DNA from: Arthrobacter sp. SPG23
GTDB lineage: Bacteria; Actinomycetota; Actinomycetes; Actinomycetales; Micrococcaceae
Direction of reading: 5' to 3'
Length of the DNA: 64,000 nt
Assembly (NCBI RefSeq): GCF_000876655.1
Contig: NZ_JYCN01000013.1
Coordinates: forward strand, 1 to 64,000
Position 1 is the first letter of the stretch, and every line of letters begins with the position of its first letter. The position numbers and the translations under genes were made by a program. Positions 1 through 11,700 of this stretch are shown here, piece by piece. The notes below the pieces were generated by a model that had not been told where the DNA came from, made no database searches, and saw only the letters and a program-made list of their open reading frames with translations.

Positions 1-572
1 GCGGATCCGAAGTCGGGTGTTGTGACTGTGACGGCTGTTGACGCCAATGGCGCAGCGACCTCCACTGAGTCGGGCACGTGGGACGGGTTGAAGGGTGCGG
101 GTGATCTGCAGCTGGCTGTGGTGGGGGATAAGCCGGTGGTCCTGGATGCGGGGCGGGGGAAGTTGTTCCTGCCGGGTGGTCGTGAGCTGGCGTTGGAGAA
201 TGCGCGGGATGCGAAGTTGCAGCAGTCCGGTCCGGGGTCGGATGTTGTTGCGGTGGCGACGCGGAAGGCGTTGTTGAAGCAGCCGTTGGATGGTTCGGCG
301 GCGAAGGCGGTGTCGTTTGATGGTGAGGGTGTTCCGGCGGCGCCGGTGCAGCTGGGCGGGTGTGTTCATGCGGCGTGGTCGGGGGCGAACAAGTATGTCC
401 GTGACTGTGTGAATGATGCTGATGATAAGAACGTTGAGGTGCCTAAGGCGAGTGCGTCGCCGTCGTATGTGTTCCGGGTGAACCGGGAGCTGGTGGTCTT
501 GAACGATGTGAACTCGGGCAATGTGTGGCTGGTGAACCAGAACATGCAGCTGGTCAACAACTGGGACGACGT
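1..572 (+). repeat. Near-identical tandem tract, copy 1
   Basis: These bases match 6293-6864 with only four substitutions (positions 299, 444, 450 and 498), about 99% identity. Similarity then falls abruptly to the level of ordinary paralogues. The tract codes for the end of the membrane-proximal module of the giant Ig/Fn3 proteins. It uses many TTG, GTG, GGT and GAT codons, while the downstream parts prefer C-ending codons. The window cuts the tract on its left side, so the full repeat probably extends further upstream. Confidence 0.95.
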
Positions 573-3500
573 TATCCCGCCGCAGCAGACCTCGGATGAC
601 GCGGACAAGGACTCAGCGGACGAGGTGCAGCAGACCGTGCTGCCGGACCGGACCAAGCCCAACAGTGCGCCGGTTGCCAAACCGGACACCTTCGGAGTCC
701 GCGCGGGCAAGACCGCCATCCTCCCCGTCCTGGACAACGACACCGACCCGGACGGCGACATCCTCACGGTCCGCGCCCCGGATGCGATCAGCTCCGGGCT
801 CCTTGCCCCGATCTACGGTTCCACCGGTTTCCAGGTCAGCGTGCCGGCGGACAAGACCGGCTCCGAGACATTCAAATACTCCGTGGACGACGGCCGCGGC
901 CTCAGCGCCTCCTCCGATGTCACCCTCAACATCATCCCGCCAGGGGAGAACTCGGCCCCCCGCCGGAAGCCGAACCGCAACACCACCCTGGTGGTGCAGG
1001 CCGGCAAGCTCGTCAGCCAGAACATCCTGACCGACTGGACCGACCCCGACGGCGACGACCTGTACGTCGTCAGCGCCACCAGCAGCGACCCCCGGGACCA
1101 GGTCAAAGCCCGGCCGGACGGACTGCTCAGCTTCCAGGACGGCGGCTCCGAGCCCGGCCGCAAAGTAGTCACCGTTACGGTCTCGGACGGCCAGTCCACT
1201 GCCGAAGACAAGGTCACCGTGGATGTGCGGGCCCCGGGAGCGCTTCCGCCGATCGCCAACGCAGACCACATCGTCGCCGTCGCGGGCGTGGACACGGTCA
1301 TCGCCCCGCTGAAGAACGATTCGGACCCGCAGGGCGGCGCGCTCCGGCTCGCCCAGGTCACTCCCGACGGAAACTCCACTGCCACCATGGGAGCGGACCA
1401 GCAGACCTTCACCTTCAACTCCACTGCCGAGGGCGCCCACTATGTGACCTATCTCGTGACCAACGGCCCGGCCAGCGCACAGCAGTTGGTACGCGTGGAC
1501 GTAGTTCCCGGCAACGGCGACGGCGCCCCCGTCGCCGTCCGCGACACCGCCCTGCTGCCCAGCGGCGGCAGTGTGCTGGTGGACGTCCTCGGCAACGATT
1601 CTGACCCCTCGGGCGGCGTGCTGGTGGTTCAATCCGTCACAGCGGCCGAGGGCCAGCCGGTCAGCGCATCGGTGCTGGACCACTCGGTCATCAGGATCAC
1701 CGACATCCGGGCAGAGGGGCAGCTCAACGTCAAGTACACGATTTCGAATGGCAAGGCCTCCGCCAGCGGAGACATCGCCGTGCTGGTGGTGCCGGCACCG
1801 GCCAAGCTCCAGGCCCCGCAGGCCAAGCCTGACGAGGTATCGGTCCGGGCGGGCGACGTCGTCACCATCCCGGTGCTGGAGAACGACACCGACCCCAACG
1901 GCGGCAAGCTCACCCTTGAACCCGAACTGGCGCAGAAGCCCGACGACGCCGACGGCCGCATGTTCCGCTCCGGCGGCACCCTGCGCTTCATCGCCGGGGA
2001 CGTTCCCAAGACGGTCTATGCGATCTACAAGGTCACCAATGAATCCGGGCAGTCGGACTCCCAGCAGGTCACCATCCGCATCCGTGCCCGCGACGACGAA
2101 CGGAACACCCGTCCCGAGCCGAAGAACCTGACCGCGCGCGTGGTGGCCGGGATGGTGGTGCGGATTCCGGTGCCCTTGGACGGGATCGATTCCGACGGCG
2201 ACTCCGTGCAGCTGATCGGCGTGGACAAGGCTCCGGCAATGGGAACGGCCGTGGTGAAGGACGGGTACCTCGAGTTCACTGCTACCGCAACGGCCGCCGG
2301 CACCGACACCTTCACCTACCGTGTCCGGGACCGGATCGGCGCCGAAAACACAGGCACCGTAATTGTCGGAATTGCCCCGCCGGAGGCCAACAACCAGAAG
2401 CCCATTGCGGTGGACGACGCCGTGGATGTCCGCCCCGGGCGCCAGATCGCCGTCGACGCACTCAGCAACGACTCGGACCCTGACGGCGACCCCATCGGCC
2501 TGGTGGCCAACGGCTTCGAGGCGCGCCCCGAACTCCGGGTCGAGAGCGCCGACGGGGGCAAAGTGCTGCTCACGGCACCCGGCGCCGCCGGCAACGAGAG
2601 CGTCAGCTACAAGATCCAGGACGACAAGAAGGCCCAAGGGAGCGCCGTGATCCGGGTACGGGTCAGTCCCGATGCCGCCCTCAAGTCCCCGGTCGCGCAG
2701 GACGATGTGGTCACTCCGGCCGAGACGCTGGGCAAATCCGCCGTCGACGTCCCGGTCCTCAAGAACGACTCGGACCCCGACGGCGTCGCCGCCGAACTCA
2801 AGGTCGCCCTGCCGGACGGCAACCCGAACGCGCGCGTCGGAGGTGACGGCAATGTCGTCGTGTCACTCGCCCCGAATGACCAGCTGGTTCCGTACACCGT
2901 CACCGACGTCGACGGCCAAAGCGCGACGGCGGTCATCTGGGTTCCAGGGCAGGGCGAGCAGTACCCCACCCTGGCCCGCACCGACGTCCTGGAAGTGATG
3001 GCCGGCAAAGAAGCGACCATCGACTTGGGCGAGTACGTCCGCGTACGGGACGGGCGCACCGCCCGGATCACCCAGGCGGACAAAGTACGCGTCCAGGGAG
3101 CGGACCCCGGGAACATCATCACCGGCAACGGAAACGCGCTGCGCTACGCGGCGCTTAGTGACTACGTGGGGCCGGGCTCTGTCACCTTTGAAGTGACGGA
3201 CGGCACCGGCCCGGACGATCCGCAGGGGCTGACGTCCACGCTGACCGTCATCACCCGGGTAATCCCGGACCCCAATGCCAACCACGAGCCCACGTTCAGC
3301 GGAACCGACCTCGAGGTGCCGCTGGCCGAAACTGCCAGCCTGGAACTGGGCAACCTGGCCAAGGACGTTGACGAGGGGGACCAGGAGAAACTCGCCTTCG
3401 AGCTGGACGGCACCCTGCCGGAAGGTTTCAAGGCAACCATTGAGGGGCAGACGCTCAAGGTCAGCGCTGACTCCGGCATCGCCGCAGGCCGCAAGGGGAT

Positions 3501-5601
3501 CATCCCACTCAAGGTGACCGACGGCCGCTCCGGCGCAGTGAAGGCTGCAGTGACCGCTACCGTCGTCACCTCCAACAGGCCGCTCCCCGCCGCCAACGAG
3601 GACGTCATCGACAAGGCCAACGCCGGCCGGACCGAGACCATCAACGTCCTCGCCAACGATTTCAATCCTTTCGGTGAAACCCCGCTGAAGATCATCTCTG
3701 CCACGGTCGAAACCGGTTCTGCCGCCGGTGCACCTGCCGTGAACGGGGACTCGATCACAGTCACTCCCGCCGAGGGCTCCAAGGGAGTCATGGTGATTCG
3801 CTACACCGTGCTGGACAAGACCGGGGACCCCTCCCGGCAGGCGAGCGGCCGTGTGCGCATCACCGTCCGGGACAAACCGGATGCCCCCTCGGCCCCGTCC
3901 GCGACGGACGTGCGCAGCCGCACCGCCGTACTCAAGTGGGCGCCGCCGTCGGACAACGGCGCGGCCATCAGCAAATACACCGTTACGTCCAGCGGCTTCA
4001 GCCAGGACTGTGCCACCACCACCTGCACACTCAGTGGCCTGACCAACGACGTCAAGTACGTTTTCACCGTCACGGCCACCAACGAAGTGGGGGTCTCGGC
4101 GGCATCGGTGGCGTCCAACGAGATCAGGCCGGATGAGAAGCCCTCGCCGCCGGAGGCACCCACCGTCAAAGCCGGCGACAAGAATATGGTCATTGCCTGG
4201 CCTGCGGCGAAGACCGAGGGCTCAGCCGTCAAGGGCTACAACCTGGAGATTTCGCCGCCGCCGGCCAACGGGGTTGCCGTGAAAAACGGGGTCACCGGCC
4301 TCAACTACAACTGGCCGGGACTGACCAACGGCGTACGCTACAAGGTCCGCGCCCAAGCCGTCAACGAGCTTGGCCCCTCCGACTGGGGCATCTACTCGTC
4401 CGAAGACAATCCTGCCGGGGTGCCCGCGGCTCCGGCAGCGCCGACGTCTGCCGTGGCCTCAGCCGTCGGAACCACGAACCAGCTGCGCGTTAACTGGTCG
4501 GAACCCGACACCAACGGTGATCCGATCAGGAACTACTTCGTCACGATGAGCGGAGGCGGCGGAGCGCCGCAGACCCAGACAGTTGCGGGCACAGTGCGAA
4601 CCGCAAACTTCACGGCAAACAACTCCGAAGCTGAGTACACCTTCACCGTGCAGGCCGAAAACAAAGCCGGAAAGGGTGCAGTCAGTCCGCCATCCGCGCC
4701 GCGGCGCGCCACCGGCAAACTCGGCCAGGTCTCGGGGGTCAGCGTTACCCCGGCAGACACCGGGGGAGCAGGGCGGAAGGTGACCATCAACTTCAAGGAG
4801 CTGACCGCTGCCGAACGCAACGGCTCTGCCTACGGTGAAGTCAGCTACAGCTACAACGCCAGCACCGGCCAGGGCGGACCCATCAAGCCCGGGCAAACCG
4901 TGGGAGGCTTCACGAATGGTGACGCCACATCCATCACCGTGGTGGCCAACTCCACCGTGGCACCAAGCTCGGACGCCAGCGCCGCAGCCAAGGCCACGCC
5001 GTACGGCGCCCCGGGTACGCCCTCGGTGTCGGGCCAGAACGGCGGCCAGAACCAGAAGTCCCTTAGCTTCAGCTGGTCCTCACCGTCGACGGCGACGAAC
5101 GACGTCGCTTACACACGGATCAATATCGACGGCCGGGGCTGGGAAACTGTCGCGGCGTCCGGAACACGGACGGTGAACACCGGCGGCTTTGACGAACGGC
5201 ACTCGATCCAGGTGCAAACCGTCAACTCCGTGGGCACCGGCGGGCCCGTTGCCCAAGCCACGGCCCAGTCCGGCCCGGCCAAGACAAATTGGGACACGGC
5301 GGTCAACGGTTACCGCACGTGCACTGACGCGCCTGCCTCCGGGCAAACCTCGTGGCGGTCGCCGACGAACGCGGAACATACCTGCGACGGAGTCATCCGT
5401 GGCTATCCCTGGATCTACGGCTCCGGGCCGTCCTTCACGGTCAACTGTTTCATGTGGCGCACTGTGCCTGACGCCCGCGGGACCTATAAGTGGTACCGCA
5501 TCAATACGCATCCTGACGGCCGCTTCGTGGGCCGCACCATCCAGGTCGGCAATACCACCCTGGGCGAACCCGAGGGTCACGGGATTCCGCAATGTTCATG
5601 A
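1..5601 (+). CDS. Giant Ig-like/fibronectin III surface protein, copy 1 (5' end outside window)
   Basis: The reading frame is open from the first base, and by comparison with the next gene about 180 N-terminal residues, including the membrane anchor, lie outside the window. The visible part is 1866 residues. A membrane-proximal module is followed by about eleven repeats with the cadherin/Ig-like signature NDxDPDGD, such as LDNDTDPDGD. Then come three clear fibronectin III domains (for example AVLKWAPPSDNGAAISKYTV), degenerate Fn3-like units and a short Cys-containing C-terminal domain. It is likely an extracellular adhesin-like or scaffold protein anchored in the membrane. Its place upstream of moxR, kinase and WXG100 genes matches the Fn3 gene of the bifidobacterial PFNA cluster. 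Ligand and function are unknown. Confidence 0.9.
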   Translation, partial: ADPKSGVVTVTAVDANGAATSTESGTWDGLKGAGDLQLAVVGDKPVVLDAGRGKLFLPGGRELALENARDAKLQQSGPGSDVVAVATRKALLKQPLDGSAAKAVSFDGEGVPAAPVQLGGCVHAAWSGANKYVRDCVNDADDKNVEVPKASASPSYVFRVNRELVVLNDVNSGNVWLVNQNMQLVNNWDDVIPPQQTSDDADKDSADEVQQTVLPDRTKPNSAPVAKPDTFGVRAGKTAILPVLDNDTDPDGDILTVRAPDAISSGLLAPIYGSTGFQVSVPADKTGSETFKYSVDDGRGLSASSDVTLNIIPPGENSAPRRKPNRNTTLVVQAGKLVSQNILTDWTDPDGDDLYVVSATSSDPRDQVKARPDGLLSFQDGGSEPGRKVVTVTVSDGQSTAEDKVTVDVRAPGALPPIANADHIVAVAGVDTVIAPLKNDSDPQGGALRLAQVTPDGNSTATMGADQQTFTFNSTAEGAHYVTYLVTNGPASAQQLVRVDVVPGNGDGAPVAVRDTALLPSGGSVLVDVLGNDSDPSGGVLVVQSVTAAEGQPVSASVLDHSVIRITDIRAEGQLNVKYTISNGKASASGDIAVLVVPAPAKLQAPQAKPDEVSVRAGDVVTIPVLENDTDPNGGKLTLEPELAQKPDDADGRMFRSGGTLRFIAGDVPKTVYAIYKVTNESGQSDSQQVTIRIRARDDERNTRPEPKNLTARVVAGMVVRIPVPLDGIDSDGDSVQLIGVDKAPAMGTAVVKDGYLEFTATATAAGTDTFTYRVRDRIGAENTGTVIVGIAPPEANNQKPIAVDDAVDVRPGRQIAVDALSNDSDPDGDPIGLVANGFEARPELRVESADGGKVLLTAPGAAGNESVSYKIQDDKKAQGSAVIRVRVSPDAALKSPVAQDDVVTPAETLGKSAVDVPVLKNDSDPDGVAAELKVALPDGNPNARVGGDGNVVVSLAPNDQLVPYTVTDVDGQSATAVIWVPGQGEQYPTLARTDVLEVMAGKEATIDLGEYVRVRDGRTARITQADKVRVQGADPGNIITGNGNALRYAALSDYVGPGSVTFEVTDGTGPDDPQGLTSTLTVITRVIPDPNANHEPTFSGTDLEVPLAETASLELGNLAKDVDEGDQEKLAFELDGTLPEGFKATIEGQTLKVSADSGIAAGRKGIIPLKVTDGRSGAVKAAVTATVVTSNRPLPAANEDVIDKANAGRTETINVLANDFNPFGETPLKIISATVETGSAAGAPAVNGDSITVTPAEGSKGVMVIRYTVLDKTGDPSRQASGRVRITVRDKPDAPSAPSATDVRSRTAVLKWAPPSDNGAAISKYTVTSSGFSQDCATTTCTLSGLTNDVKYVFTVTATNEVGVSAASVASNEIRPDEKPSPPEAPTVKAGDKNMVIAWPAAKTEGSAVKGYNLEISPPPANGVAVKNGVTGLNYNWPGLTNGVRYKVRAQAVNELGPSDWGIYSSEDNPAGVPAAPAAPTSAVASAVGTTNQLRVNWSEPDTNGDPIRNYFVTMSGGGGAPQTQTVAGTVRTANFTANNSEAEYTFTVQAENKAGKGAVSPPSAPRRATGKLGQVSGVSVTPADTGGAGRKVTINFKELTAAERNGSAYGEVSYSYNASTGQGGPIKPGQTVGGFTNGDATSITVVANSTVAPSSDASAAAKATPYGAPGTPSVSGQNGGQNQKSLSFSWSSPSTATNDVAYTRINIDGRGWETVAASGTRTVNTGGFDERHSIQVQTVNSVGTGGPVAQATAQSGPAKTNWDTAVNGYRTCTDAPASGQTSWRSPTNAEHTCDGVIRGYPWIYGSGPSFTVNCFMWRTVPDARGTYKWYRINTHPDGRFVGRTIQVGNTTLGEPEGHGIPQCS

Positions 5602-5755
5602 CGGGCGTAACCGCAGGTCAGGCGGCTGGGGAGTGCTCCCCATCGCAGTCCCGCGGAAGGTTGGGTAGGCTGTCGCGGGAAACAGAGAGCCCGGTACCGG
5701 GTCTTTGGAAACGCTGCCCTGGGGGCGGCTGCGATTTTGAGGGATTTGAAAACTT

Positions 5756-8700
5756 GTGACAACTCTGTTCGGCAAGCTGGGTCTCAAGGAGCGCCGCAGG
5801 AAGTTGGTTTCGGGCACGGTTTTTGCGGTGGCCGGTGCTGCGTTGGTGGCTGGTGCGATTATTTATCCGGGGTTTAAGACCACTGAGGTGGAGTTGAACG
5901 ACGGCGGCGTTTGGGTTGTCAGCAAAGCCAGGAATGCTGTGGGCCGGTTGAATTATCCGTCGCGTGTTTTGGATGGTGCGGTGACGCCGGCGAGTACGAC
6001 GTTCGATATCCTGCAGAACTCCGGGAACGTTTTTGTTGACGATGAGACCGGTTCGACCCTGAATCAGGTGTCGCCGGCGAATATGCAGCTGGGCGGGGAT
6101 AAGCAGTTGCCGGGTTCGGCTGATGTCAGTTTTGGTTCGTCGGTCATTTCGGTGACGGATCCGGCCAAGGGCAAGGTGTGGGCTCTGTCGCCGTCGACGG
6201 TGAACGGTTTCGATGAGGAGGCCTCTGAACCGGTGCTGGCCGGTTCGGAGGGCCTGGTGTCCGCTGTCGGTGCGGATAACCGGATTTACAGTGCGGATCC
6301 GAAGTCGGGTGTTGTGACTGTGACGGCTGTTGACGCCAATGGCGCAGCGACCTCCACTGAGTCGGGCACGTGGGACGGGTTGAAGGGTGCGGGTGATCTG
6401 CAGCTGGCTGTGGTGGGGGATAAGCCGGTGGTCCTGGATGCGGGGCGGGGGAAGTTGTTCCTGCCGGGTGGTCGTGAGCTGGCGTTGGAGAATGCGCGGG
6501 ATGCGAAGTTGCAGCAGTCCGGTCCGGGGTCGGATGTTGTTGCGGTGGCGACGCGGAAGGCGTTGTTGAAGCAGCCGTTGGATGGTTCGGAGGCGAAGGC
6601 GGTGTCGTTTGATGGTGAGGGTGTTCCGGCGGCGCCGGTGCAGCTGGGCGGGTGTGTTCATGCGGCGTGGTCGGGGGCGAACAAGTATGTCCGTGACTGT
6701 GTGAATGATGCTGATGATAAGAACGTTGAGGTGCCCAAGGCCAGTGCGTCGCCGTCGTATGTGTTCCGGGTGAACCGGGAGCTGGTGGTGTTGAACGATG
6801 TGAACTCGGGCAATGTGTGGCTGGTGAACCAGAACATGCAGCTGGTCAACAACTGGGACGACGTCGTCCCGCCCAAGAACCAGTCCAACGACCAGGACCA
6901 GGAATCTGCGGACAACAACACGATCAACATCCTGCCGGACCGCACCAAGCCCAACCGTCCGCCGGAAACCAAACCCGACACCGTCGGCGTCCGGCCGGGG
7001 CGCACCACTATCCTCAGCGTGCTGGACAATGACTCCGATCCCGACGGCGACGTCCTGACGGCATCCGTGGGCGGTTCCGGGCCGACGTCGGGCACACTGC
7101 AAAGCATCTACGGCGGCACGGCCTTCCAGATCAACGTTCCGGCGGACGCCAAGCCCGGCTCCGAAACCTTCGGCTACAACGCGGCGGACGGCCGCGGGCT
7201 CTCCGCCGGCGGACAGGTCTCCCTGAACATCGTCGGCGCTGACGAGAACAAGCCGCCCGTCTTCAAGCGCGGCGACCCCACCACCATGCTGGTGGAACAG
7301 GGCAAAACCGTCAGCCAGAACATCCTGACCGACTGGACCGACCCCGACGGCGACGACCTCGTGCTGCTGGACGCCAAGGCGGACAACGACCAGGACCAGG
7401 TCAAGGTCCGCCGCGACGGGCTTCTCACCTACCAGGATTCCGGCGCCGCGCCCGGCAAGAAAACCGTCACGGTGTCCGTGTGGGACGGCCGCGACACCAC
7501 CACCGGCCAGGTGGTGGTGAACGTGCAGCCGCCAGGCGCCCTGGCGCCGGTGGTCAATGCCGACCACGTGACCGCCGTCGTCGGCCAGGATCTGGTGATC
7601 GCACCGCTGAAGAACGACGTCGACCCCAACGGCGGAGCCCTGCGGCTCGCCCAGGTGGAAGCCTCCGGCCCGGCCGAACTCGGCCCCGTCACCGACGGCG
7701 GCACGTTCACCTTCCGCAGCGAAACCGCGGGCCCCGTCTACCTTACGTACATCGCCAGCAACGGTCCGCAAAGCAGCCAGGGACTCATCCGCGTGGATGT
7801 GGAATCAGGCAAGGACGCCGGCGATCCCGTGGCGGTCCATGACGTTGCGCTGATGCCGACCGGCGGCAGCGTGCTCCTTGACCCGCTGGCCAACGACTCC
7901 GATCCCTCCGGCGGAGTGCTGGTGTTGCAGTCGGTCCAGCTTCCGGAAAACACCACGGCCTCAGTGAGCGTGATCGACCACAGCGTGCTGCGCATCACTG
8001 ACGTGCTGGGCACCAAAGACCCCTTCATGTTCCAATACACGATGTCCAACGGCAAGAAGTCCGCCACCGGAAGCGTCTCCGTGGTGCCGGTGCCGGCGCC
8101 CGCCGTCGTGGAAGCTCCCCAGCCTAAACCGGACGAAGTGAACGTCCGCGTCAACGACGTCGTCACTATTCCCGTGCTGGCCAACGACACCCATCCGCAG
8201 GGCCAAAAACTGACCGTGGATCCGGTGCTGCCGCAGGCAGTGGCGGAAGCCGACGGCAAGAGCTTCGTCTCCGAAAACACGCTCAGGTTCATCGCCGGAC
8301 CCCAGCCCAAGACGGTTCGGGCCATCTACAACGCCGTGGACCCGCAGGGCCAGAAAAGCGCCGCGGCCGTCACCATCCACATCCTGCCGCTGGAAGGCGC
8401 CGAGAACTCCCGGCCGCAGCCGAAGAACCTGACGGCAAGGGTGGTGGCCGCCGGCTCTGTCCGCATTCCGGTGGACCTGGACGGCATTGATCCCGACGGA
8501 GACTCGGTCCAGCTGACCGGCATCGACAGCACCCCCGGCATGGGCACCGCCACTGTCGGCAGCAACTTCATCGACTTCACCGCGGCAGGCGACGGCGCGG
8601 GCACGGACACCTTCCGCTACAAGGTGGTGGACCGGCAGGGCGCCGTCAATACCGGCACTGTCACCGTAGGCATCGCGCCCCGCGGGGACGCGAACCAAAA

Positions 8701-11700
8701 GCCCATGCCCGTTGACGACGACGTCCAGGTCCGTCCCGGACGCCAGATCGCCGTGGACGCCATCGGGAACGACACCGATCCCGACGGCGACCCCATCGGC
8801 ATTGTGGCCGACGGCATCGAGGCGCCCGCGGAACTCCAAGCAACCGTGAGCAAGGCCAGCGGACGAATCCTCCTGCAGGCTCCGGCGAGCGAGGGCACCG
8901 TCAACGTCCGCTACACGATCGTCGACGACCGCGGAGCATCGGCCCAGGCCACCATCCGGGTGAACGTCCGCGGTGACGTTCCGTTGAAGGCACCCATCGC
9001 ACGGGACGACCGCGTGACCTCCGCACAGACCCTGGGCAAGACCGCCGTTGACGTGCCCGTACTAAAGAACGACGAGGATCCGGACGGAGTGGGCGAGAAC
9101 CTGAAGATCGCCACGCAAGCCACCACCGCCCGGCCCGGCACCGACGGAAACATGGTGGTGGAACTGACCGAGCAGCCACAGCTGATTCCGTACACGGTGG
9201 AGGACGTGGACGGCCAGAAATCCACCGCCATCATCTGGGTGCCGGGCATCGGCCAGCAAGTGCCGACGCTTGCCAAGGACGAGGTGCTCGAGGTCGTTGC
9301 CGGCCAGTCGGTAACGGTCGACCTGAAGGAATGGGTGAAGGTCCGCGACGGAAAGTCCCCGCGACTGACCCAGACAGACCGAATCAAGCTCATCGGCTCC
9401 GACGGCGGCGACCCTGTTGCCGGCAACGGCACTGCGATCAGCTACACCGCTGGCCAGGACTATGTGGGGCCCGGCTCCATCAGCTTTGAAGTCACGGACG
9501 GCACCGGCCCGGATGATCCGGCCGGACTGAAATCGACCCTCAGCATCCGGACCAAGGTCCTGCCGGACCCGAACCGGAACAACCCGCCCACCCTGCTGGG
9601 AAGCTCGGTGGACGTGCCGAAGGGGGAGTCCGCGGAGCTGGACCTTGGCCGGCTGACCTCGGACCCCGACCGGGACGACGTGGACAACATGAAGTATGAG
9701 CTGGTGGGCGACGGCCCCGCCGGCTTCAACTCCCGCATTGACGGCAAGGTCCTCAAAGCGTCAGTCGACGGTGCCATGGCCACAGGCACCTCGGGCGCCG
9801 TGCAGGTCAAGGCGAAGGATCCGCGGGGACTGGAAGCAACCGCGACATTCCAGCTTGCCGTCACGGCCTCCAACCGGCCGAAGCCGGTGGCGAGTGACGA
9901 CGTCGAGCCCAACGCGGCCGCCGGCAAGGCCGTGTCCGTGAATGTCCTCGCCAACGACTCCAACCCGTTCCCGGAAACGCCGCTGAAAATCGTGCAGGCG
10001 TCCGTCGAAACCGGACTCGGCAACGTGGAAGTATCCGGAAGCGACGTCACCGTGACTCCCGCTTCCGGCTTCACCGGAACGCTGGTGGTGGCCTACACCG
10101 TAGAGGACAAGACAGGGGAGGCCTCCCGGCACGCCACGGCCCGGCTCCGGTTGACGGTCAAGGACAAACCGCTGGCACCTGCCACGCCGCAGGCCCAGAG
10201 CGTGGGCGACCAGACGGCCCTGCTGAACTGGACTGCGCCCGCGGACCGAGGCTCACCCATTACCAGGTACACGGTCTACGGCGAGGGCGGCTACAAGCAG
10301 GACTGCCCGGCGAACTCGTGCACGCTCACCGGTTTGACCAACAACACCAAGTACCACTTCCAGGTGACGGCCACGAATGAGTTCGGCGACTCCGACCGGT
10401 CCCCGGCTTCGGCCGAAGTCCGCCCGGACGTCAAGCCCGACACCCCGGTTGCCCCTGCGCTGAAGTTCGGGGACAAGCAGCTCAGCGTGACGTGGACGGC
10501 TCCGGCCAGCAAGGGCTCGCCCGTCAAGTCCTACGACCTGGAAATCTCACCTGCTCCGGCCGGGCAGAACGCCCAGATCCAGAACCTGACTTCGCTCAGC
10601 TATGTGTGGAAGGGGCTGCAGAACGGCGTTTCCTACAAGGTGCGTGTCCTCGCGCGGAACGATGCCAAGGAACCCTCCGAGTGGAGTGCCTACTCCGCCG
10701 CGGAAATCCCTGCCGGCGTCCCGGTTACTCCGGGCGCTCCCAGTGCGGCAGCGGCGCAGTCCGTCGGTACGCAGAGCCAGCTCAGGGTGACCTGGACGGC
10801 GCCGAACAACAACGGCGATGCCATCTCGGCGTACACACTGACCACGCTGAGGGGCGGGGCCGTCGTCGCCACCCAGCAGGTCGCCGGGACGTCGCAGAAC
10901 GTCACGGTGGACAACTCCGAGTCGGGTTACACCTTCACCGTGTCGGCCACCAACAAGGCGGGCACCTCCGGCACGAGCGCGCAATCCGCGGCCGTCCGGG
11001 CGGTGGGCAAGCCGGACATGGTGGGCAAACCCACCGCGGCCCTCGTCGACACCGGCGGAGACGGCGGGAGGATCGATGTGAGGTTCCCGGTGTTGACAGA
11101 TGCCCAGCGCAACGGATCGACTCCTGGTGAAATCACCTACAAGTACCGTCTGACGTCGGGCGGCGGCAGCGGAAACATTGCTGCCGGCGGAGCAGTCGTC
11201 CCGGCTGCCAACGGCACGGATACCGCCGTCGTTGTGTGGGCCGTCTCGTCCCGCAGTTCCACGGCCGGTGACGCAAGCCCTGCGTCCAACACCGTCAACC
11301 CTTACGGGCTCGCTTTCGCGCCGACCGTGACGGGCAGCAACAGCAGCGGCGTCGGGGACAGGACCGTTTCCTGGAACTGGAACCAGCCGAGCGGTAACGG
11401 CCGTGCGGTGACGGGCTACCAGTACAGCCTGGACAACGGACCCTGGCAGGACACCGGGCAGCGGTCGTTCTCGAAGACCGTAGGCTTCAGCGAAACCCAT
11501 CGCCTTGAGGTCCGTGCCATCAGCGCGGGCCAGGCGGGGCGCATCGGCAGCGATACCTCGCGCAGCGGGGCGGAGCCGCCGCCGCCGGCACCGACGTCGT
11601 GGGACATCAGGGCGACCCCGGTCAGGACCTGCACGGAGGCGAATAGCAGCACGAACAGCTACCGGAACACTAACCCGGACCAGTGCCTCAGCCCCGGACG

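Noticed and set aside
613..2637. 674-codon minus-strand frame opposite giant copy 1
   Set aside because: The composition is dominated by G, V, D and H as expected from the complement of repeat codons. No ribosome site or homologous domain is visible.
5628..5641. GGGGAGTGCTCCCC hairpin between the two giant genes
   Set aside because: The stem is five to six base pairs with a very short loop and no T-run, so it is too weak to call a terminator.
5618..7771. Long minus-strand reading frame opposite the giant gene
   Set aside because: It is Arg/His-rich low-complexity sequence mirroring the Ig-repeat gene, has no family signature, and would run through the intergenic gap; it is a shadow of high-GC coding sequence.
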